Below, piece after piece: positions 59,401-64,000 of a stretch of 64,000 bases of DNA (position 1 is its first letter; every line of letters begins with the position of its first letter). Made by a program: the position numbers and the translations under genes. The notes beneath the pieces were generated by a model that was not told the origin of the DNA, did not search any database, and worked only from the letters and a program-made list of their open reading frames with translations. This DNA comes from Eopsaltria australis (lineage: Eukaryota > Chordata > Aves > Passeriformes > Petroicidae), in contig JAVTVJ010001342.1 of assembly GCA_034509425.1 (NCBI GenBank), positions 310,001-374,000 on the forward strand, read 5' to 3'.

Positions 59401-61226
59401 AAAAGAACTAAAAGAACCTCTGAAGTCTGCTCCTATTACTACCTTGTTATCCTGGTAATTTATGTTTCACAAAGGTTTTCAATTTCAGAGTGTCAGACTT
59501 TGAAAAACAGAGGGAATCAATTATCAACATGAACTTAAGGAGGATGAGGATGGGAATTTCTTTAAATCAAAAGTAAAAAAAATAATATAGAATCTGCATT
59601 TCACACATGGGCATTATTATTAGAGAGGAAATTCAGCCTCTTATTGAACAGCCACCTAACCAGAATGTGGCTAGAAAGAAGGGTATAAATGATGTATGAA
59701 AGTACTGATCTACAAGAAAAGCAGGGTCTTGGAGGTCTAAAAGTGCAGAGGTTATGGTTACTAACAGTAAAGTGGATTTTGAGAAGGAGGTTAAACCAAA
59801 GAACATCAAGGTCTTAAGTATAAACAGAAACAGTAAAAGCAAAAAGGTAGTAAAAGAAGGCTTGTCCTCAGTTTCATGGCAGTGCAGAGCCTGGAGACAA
59901 TAGCACGATGGACATCAGGAGCACGCACAGAAGTGGAGGCCAGTGCACCAACTATCTCTGTCCCTGAACAATGAATAAACCAGTCCCAGAAACACCAGAC
60001 TAGCAAAACTGACCTAAAGCAAAAAGATGCCCACTCAGAGTAACTGATGAGGGGCATAAATGCAAAGCCATTCGTTTAAAGAGGATGGAAACTCTGAGTG
60101 GGAATGGTAGTATGTAAACTATTAAGAGATTGTGATGGAAACAATTATCAAAAGCATGGAGGAAAAAGGAAAGGATTGCTCATGACAGGCGAAACTGGTA
60201 TTTTCCCTTGGCAAGATCTCTAACTGGGCTTCAGTAAAACATTTAGAAAGGTTCACCCTGAACAGGACTGGGCTACAGAGTTAAACTGGCAGCTGGGTAG
60301 AAGAGAAATACCAGTGGTTGTGTTGTTGCAAGAACCATTGGGATGGAAGAAAGTAAACAGAGAAGGCCTGGAATCAAGCTTTATTTAATATTTTCATTTT
60401 ATAGTATGGCACAAAAATAGAAGCTCAGCTAATAATACTAAAATACTCATCTCACCTAAACTTTGTTATCTAAAATCAGGCTTTTACTGGAGAAGAGTTG
60501 CTCCTTTCATAGTCAATGTAGAAACATTGAGGAGGAAAAGTCTGTCTAAAGATGTCTAAGACAGTTCATTCTTTCCACTGCCTGTAGAGGAAAACTAGAT
60601 GATTTTATTAAGCAAAAGTCTACACCATGCTATTTAGTGGTTGGCATAACAGACAAAGCTCACAGAGAAAACATTTAATTCCTGCAATGCATGAGAATTA
60701 ACTTTCTGCAATCCATGTGCACACATGGAAGAGGGCTTGGGTTTATCTTGACCAGACCTGGTGTTCAACTGTACCTAATGAACAGGCTCCCTACATTAAC
60801 ACATCTCAGTTTTCTGCTGCTTACTTTCAAAGGGCAATACTAGCCCAAAGGTTTGTGGGGTGAGGTTCAGAGGCCAAAAAGGTCCAATTGTCAAAAAACA
60901 TCTGCCTTTAGCCTTTAGTAACCTCTCGGCAACATTCTTACTGCTGAGATACAAACCCTAGAGAGCAGGTATGGGAAACAGAACACAAATCCATTTTTTT
61001 TACATTGCAGTTCTCAGCAATTCTTCATCTCTGAGCTTTACATTCTCAGAACTTAATGACAGGTTGCTGCATAAGGAATTACTAATGCAACTTACACGAA
61101 GCACACCATGAACTCCAAAGATAGGTTCTTTTGTACAGCATGCCAAAAACATTTTCTTACATATAATCATCAAAACAAATAAAATATGCTACTTTGAACT
61201 AGAAGATCTTTAATTACTATTTTGAA

Positions 61227-61259
<33 letters not shown>

Positions 61260-63233
61260 CTATCTTTATGCATGGTCTGCCTGCAGCACAGCATTTAGTG
61301 CAATCCAGGTCAGCTAAACTTTCAAGTTGCACAGTCCTGAAGGCGACGTCACAAACAAAAAACTGTGCATGCTATCAGTTTTTTCTCTTTCCATTGTTTG
61401 CTCTCTTTTCCACAACATCACTCATTATTCTAACACAAAAATCAGGAGTTATATCCTCAGCAGTGTTAGAGCTACAGCAGTGTTTTCTCAATACTCACTT
61501 TTGGCACATGTGGATTAAATTCTACTGCTCTGTGAATAGCTTCTACTGCATTCATCTCTGCAGTACTCAGCCCTCGCCTTGAGGCAGCCTCTGGAGAAAA
61601 CCTACAAAAGCAAAGAAACAAACACATTAGGTCAGAAATGCTAGAAAGAAAAAGTCAGAAGAGGAATCTAGAACATGGGCCCATGTAACCAAACTGAGTA
61701 ATTTTCCTATGCTCTTCAAACTTCCATAGCAAGTGGAAACTCTGAGTGATCTATTACATCAAGGCCAATGAAAATCCCAGCAGAAGCGGAAAGCATGTTT
61801 GTCTCTAATCATGGCAGAAAGTCAGTTCAAACAGTCCCTTCTCTCTCACTAGTCTAAGTTTGCTCTAGTACCTTGCTAGGGGCATATTCAAGGCTGAAAT
61901 AGCAGGAAAAAAATTAAAATAAAATAAAAAAAGCAAGACCAAAAAAAACCCCCGAAAAACAATGCCAAATTATTGTTGGAGGGTTTCTATTAAAAACAGG
62001 TTTAGGGAAGTTTTAGGAAGGGTCCCAACCCAATGCCCCTGGGTCAGGTTGAGATGGAAGCACGATGCAGCAGCAGTAGCAGGTGGTCTACTGGCTGCAG
62101 CACCATTGAGGGTAGCATGCCCAAACTGTGGGCAAATCATCTGCCCCAGTGAATAAAAAACCAGACCATGCAATCTCTTTCTCACCTCACACCCCACGGC
62201 TAACTCCAGAGCTGTACTTGGCAGGCAGACACCACAGGGAAAGCTGTGACAACCTTAGCCCTGCCCTCCCAAGCTGGAGTCGCTGTGTAGGGAGGAAAGA
62301 TGTTGCAGTAGGTACTGGCGATCTACAGGATAAAAAGAATGAAAGAAAATTACTTAGATCTTGATGTGTACATACACTTTAAAAGCAAAAACTGTCAGGA
62401 TGTCAGTCAAGAAAATGGCTTTCCACTCCACTTGCTTTTCAACTTTAGGGGGCATTCGACCCTCAGGTGCACAGACACAACTCTGCCTGAGATTTGTGTG
62501 AAGGCATCTGAGAGCAGAATGGGGATTTTTGAGCTCCATCTCACAAAAAGGCCAACACTTTCAGAGTGGGCCAGTGCTCTCAAGTCCACAGGCATCAAAT
62601 AGATGTGCTCAGCACCTTGGAAGGTTGAGACCCAAAAGAAAAACATAAAAGGAATGAACAGATACTTGTGCCTCTAAAAATATGAATGTCATCTACCTCT
62701 CAGAATTCCTGACATAATAATGCTAAATCTACCTGCCTCTACTTAATTAGATGAGCAGTCTTCTGACAGCACTTGTAAAATGACATTGTTACCAGTGCAT
62801 CCATATTTAGTTATTACCTTCTTGTGGTCAGGTTTACACAAAGTTGAAGAGCTTCAGCCACACAACCCTTTCAGTTGCATCTTCACTATACTACCTAGGA
62901 AGCCAAAGCTCACCCAGGTAGTATATATAAAACTGAAACAAGAACTGAATTTATGCTATTTCTCTTCTTTTCTTCTTTCTTAGTATCTGAAGTGCAATGT
63001 TTGATCACTAAAAATTTTTTTTGTATAAAGTAATTTTATCAATTTATCACAGGTCTTAATTTTCCTGCTAAACCAGCAGATTGTTAGGGTGTGGGCTCAG
63101 CTAAGAAAAATCTTACATTAAATCAGGAATTTTGCTGGACAGTGGTTCTTAAGCACTTACTTGTCAGAGACAGCTCTGGCTTTGAGCAATGCAGCTGTGT
63201 AACATATCGTTGCTGATTTTGGTAAACTTATAT
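44360..63233 (-). CDS. ST7: ST7, 3' part of the gene: six C-terminal coding exons
   Basis: ST7 (suppression of tumorigenicity 7) is a conserved multi-pass membrane protein whose molecular role is not well defined. Minus-strand exons, in transcript order, are 63233-63161, 61601-61499, 53262-53112, 49329-49237, 46412-46273 and 44455-44360. They join in frame to about 217 residues plus TGA and match the C-terminal end of human ST7 (about 585 residues) at nearly every position. The part seen includes a helical, TPR-like region, a hydrophobic membrane segment ([20 protein letters not shown]) and the conserved end SLWHQLTRI. All junctions obey GT-AG. The N-terminal exons lie beyond the right edge. 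ST7 converges on WNT2, as in other amniotes. The ST7L paralogue is less likely because its neighbour would be WNT2B. Confidence 0.95.
44456..46272. other. ST7 last intron
   Basis: 1.8 kb, AT-rich, with no repeat or exon recognised. Confidence 0.5.
46273..46412 (-). CDS. ST7: ST7 coding exon with membrane segment
   Basis: The acceptor is TTCTACAG and the donor is AAAGCT|GTGAG. It completes a Ser codon, then reads [40 protein letters not shown] and GVFAKA. It is 140 bp long and identical in meaning to the mammalian exon. The hydrophobic run is a likely transmembrane helix. Confidence 0.96.
46413..49236. other. ST7 intron
   Basis: 2.8 kb of ordinary intron. Small local duplications are seen near 47,430-47,475 (TATGTATGACT). 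No mobile element is recognised. Confidence 0.5.
49237..49329 (-). CDS. ST7: ST7 coding exon
   Basis: The acceptor is TTTCCAG and the donor is CCAT|GTATGT. It reads (T)[20 protein letters not shown] then [10 protein letters not shown]. It is 93 bp long. The split Thr and Ser codons at its ends join correctly to the neighbouring exons. Confidence 0.96.
49330..52537. other. ST7 intron, left part
   Basis: 3.2 kb of AT-rich intron with no exon or repeat recognised. Confidence 0.5.
52538..52745 (-). mobile_element. CR1 3'-end fragment
   Basis: The plus strand reads CACAGAATCACAAAATGGTG, then GGTTGGAAGAGACCTTTAAG, then GGGATGGTGCATCCACAAC and CTGGGCAACCTGTTCCAGTG. This is the reverse complement of a typical CR1 3' end. 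It lies in an ST7 intron in the same orientation as the gene. Confidence 0.9.
52746..53111. other. ST7 intron remainder
   Basis: About 370 bp between the CR1 fragment and the next ST7 exon. Nothing is recognised. Confidence 0.5.
53112..53262 (-). CDS. ST7: ST7 coding exon
   Basis: The acceptor is ATTTCAG and the donor is GGCA|GTAAGT. It encodes [40 protein letters not shown] and [10 protein letters not shown]. Human ST7 has HLAHW where this has HLQHW. It is 151 bp long. Confidence 0.96.
53263..57169. other. ST7 large intron, left part
   Basis: About 3.9 kb. The minus-strand open frame at 54017-54556 (179 codons) has no recognisable domain and is judged non-coding. No repeats are recognised. 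Confidence 0.5.
57170..57371 (+). mobile_element. CR1 3'-end fragment, plus orientation
   Basis: The text runs GAGCACTGGAACAGCCTCCC, GGAGTTGGACTTGATGATCT, TTGTGGGACCATTCCAACCC, and ends TGATTCTATG, the CR1 3' terminal repeat. It is opposite to ST7. Confidence 0.88.
57372..61226. other. ST7 large intron, right part
   Basis: About 3.9 kb of AT-rich intron with T-runs at 57,480-57,515. No exon or mobile element is recognised. Confidence 0.5.
61227..61259. repeat. (AAT)11 microsatellite
   Basis: Eleven uninterrupted AAT units, about 240 bp from an ST7 exon. Confidence 0.95.
61499..61601 (-). CDS. ST7: ST7 coding exon
   Basis: The acceptor is TTTGTAG and the donor is CAAAA|GTGAGT. It encodes [20 protein letters not shown] then [14 protein letters not shown] after completing a Lys codon. 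It is 103 bp long. Confidence 0.95.
61602..63160. other. ST7 intron
   Basis: 1.6 kb with a homopolymer-rich A tract at 61,905-61,965. No repeat family or exon is recognised. Confidence 0.5.
63161..63233 (-). CDS. ST7: ST7 coding exon
   Basis: The acceptor is TCAACAG and the donor is ACAA|GTAAGT. It encodes (D)[19 protein letters not shown] then AVSD. At 73 bp it is too short for ORF scans and was recognised by homology. It is the most 5' ST7 exon in this window. Confidence 0.94.
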
Positions 63234-64000
63234 CTGTTGAAAAGAAAGGAAAAAAGTAAACATTTGAAAACTTAAAAGTGTGCAGAAAGAAAAGTGTTTG
63301 ATACTTAAAAGCAAGAATGACATATGCAAAATTAATATGTGAACTCAGAATACTTTCTCATCTTGGGACTTGTACTGCCATGTCACATGGATTTTTAAAT
63401 TTCCACCTGATGTACAGGTTTCAAAACGTGTGTTAATGACCTCTGGAACTGCTATTTAAACAGCAACTGGTTTCATTAGAGAACTAATTTAAAGAGTGAC
63501 ATGATAGAGACATAATGAAAGAATTCATTACTCCAAACATAAATGTATAGACAACTTGGAATACCTGAATTTTTCCATACTTCACAAAATATCTAAGTAA
63601 TAGCTGAGGGCTATCTTACTTACTCTTCATGTTTTTACTGAGAAGAAGTTGTCTAATATGAGTATGTGGCAGCTGTACAAGTTAAGACAGCTATTCAATT
63701 AATAATGGATTTGACTTGCAAAGCAACCAACCAGTAGATTGATTGAAGCTAAAGATCAACAGTAAAATAAAGTGTTTTGCCTCTTAAGAAAATACTGGAC
63801 CAAAACACACATTCACCAGACACTCTCTGGCCATTTTATCCTGTTCCAGAGACACACAGGAACCATAAAACCTGATTTAACCCATTAGTTACCTTATACA
63901 TGTTTTCTACCAGCAAATTGGCACAATGCATTTAAAAGGTAGAGAGAAGTGCTGCTTAACAGATTTGAGTGATATATTTGTTCTCACAGAGAACTGACAG
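63234..64000. other. ST7 intron reaching the window edge
   Basis: No further ST7 exon could be found here. The exon encoding the preceding residues (ending ...AKYD) lies to the right of the window. Confidence 0.5.

Noticed and set aside
1..64000. CRISPR arrays, bacterial operons, phage or plasmid features
   Set aside because: There are no spaced direct-repeat arrays, Shine-Dalgarno-led long ORFs or tRNA/rRNA genes. The window is ordinary intron-rich vertebrate DNA.

Overview
This window is vertebrate nuclear DNA, almost certainly from a bird. Its coding parts are split into short exons with GT/AG boundaries that match three well-known vertebrate genes. Its dispersed repeats are avian-type CR1 LINEs and LTRs resembling the ERVL-type LTRs common in bird genomes. 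There is no bacterial, plasmid or phage content and no operon structure. Songbird is possible from the LTR type, but species cannot be fixed from sequence alone.

The gene order is ASZ1(+), WNT2(+), ST7(-), the same order and relative orientation as the CFTR-ASZ1-WNT2-ST7 block of other amniotes. Positions 1-14,060 hold the last six coding exons of ASZ1 (GASZ): SAM domain, linker and C-terminal membrane anchor. Positions 14,060-19,930 are intergenic, with an old LTR relic. Positions 19,930-36,850 hold the complete WNT2 gene: a CpG island, five coding exons that join in frame to a 358-residue secreted Wnt ligand, and a 3' UTR of about 1 kb. Positions 36,850-44,150 are intergenic and contain a solo LTR with a probable target-site duplication. 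Positions 44,150-64,000 hold the last six coding exons of ST7 on the minus strand; WNT2 and ST7 converge.

The three genes are not a pathway. ASZ1 acts in germ-cell piRNA/nuage biology at mitochondria, WNT2 is a secreted morphogen, and ST7 is a multi-pass membrane protein of poorly defined function. Their linkage is ancestral synteny.

I found no undescribed gene system. The items most worth a second look are: WNT2 exon 2, where every complete codon ends in G or C and a normally conserved Asn is Asp; an 8-codon upstream ORF that ends on the WNT2 start codon with an ATGA overlap; non-repetitive stretches in WNT2 introns that look like conserved enhancers; a CR1 fragment nested inside another CR1; and the solo LTR, whose promoter-like motifs point antisense towards WNT2.
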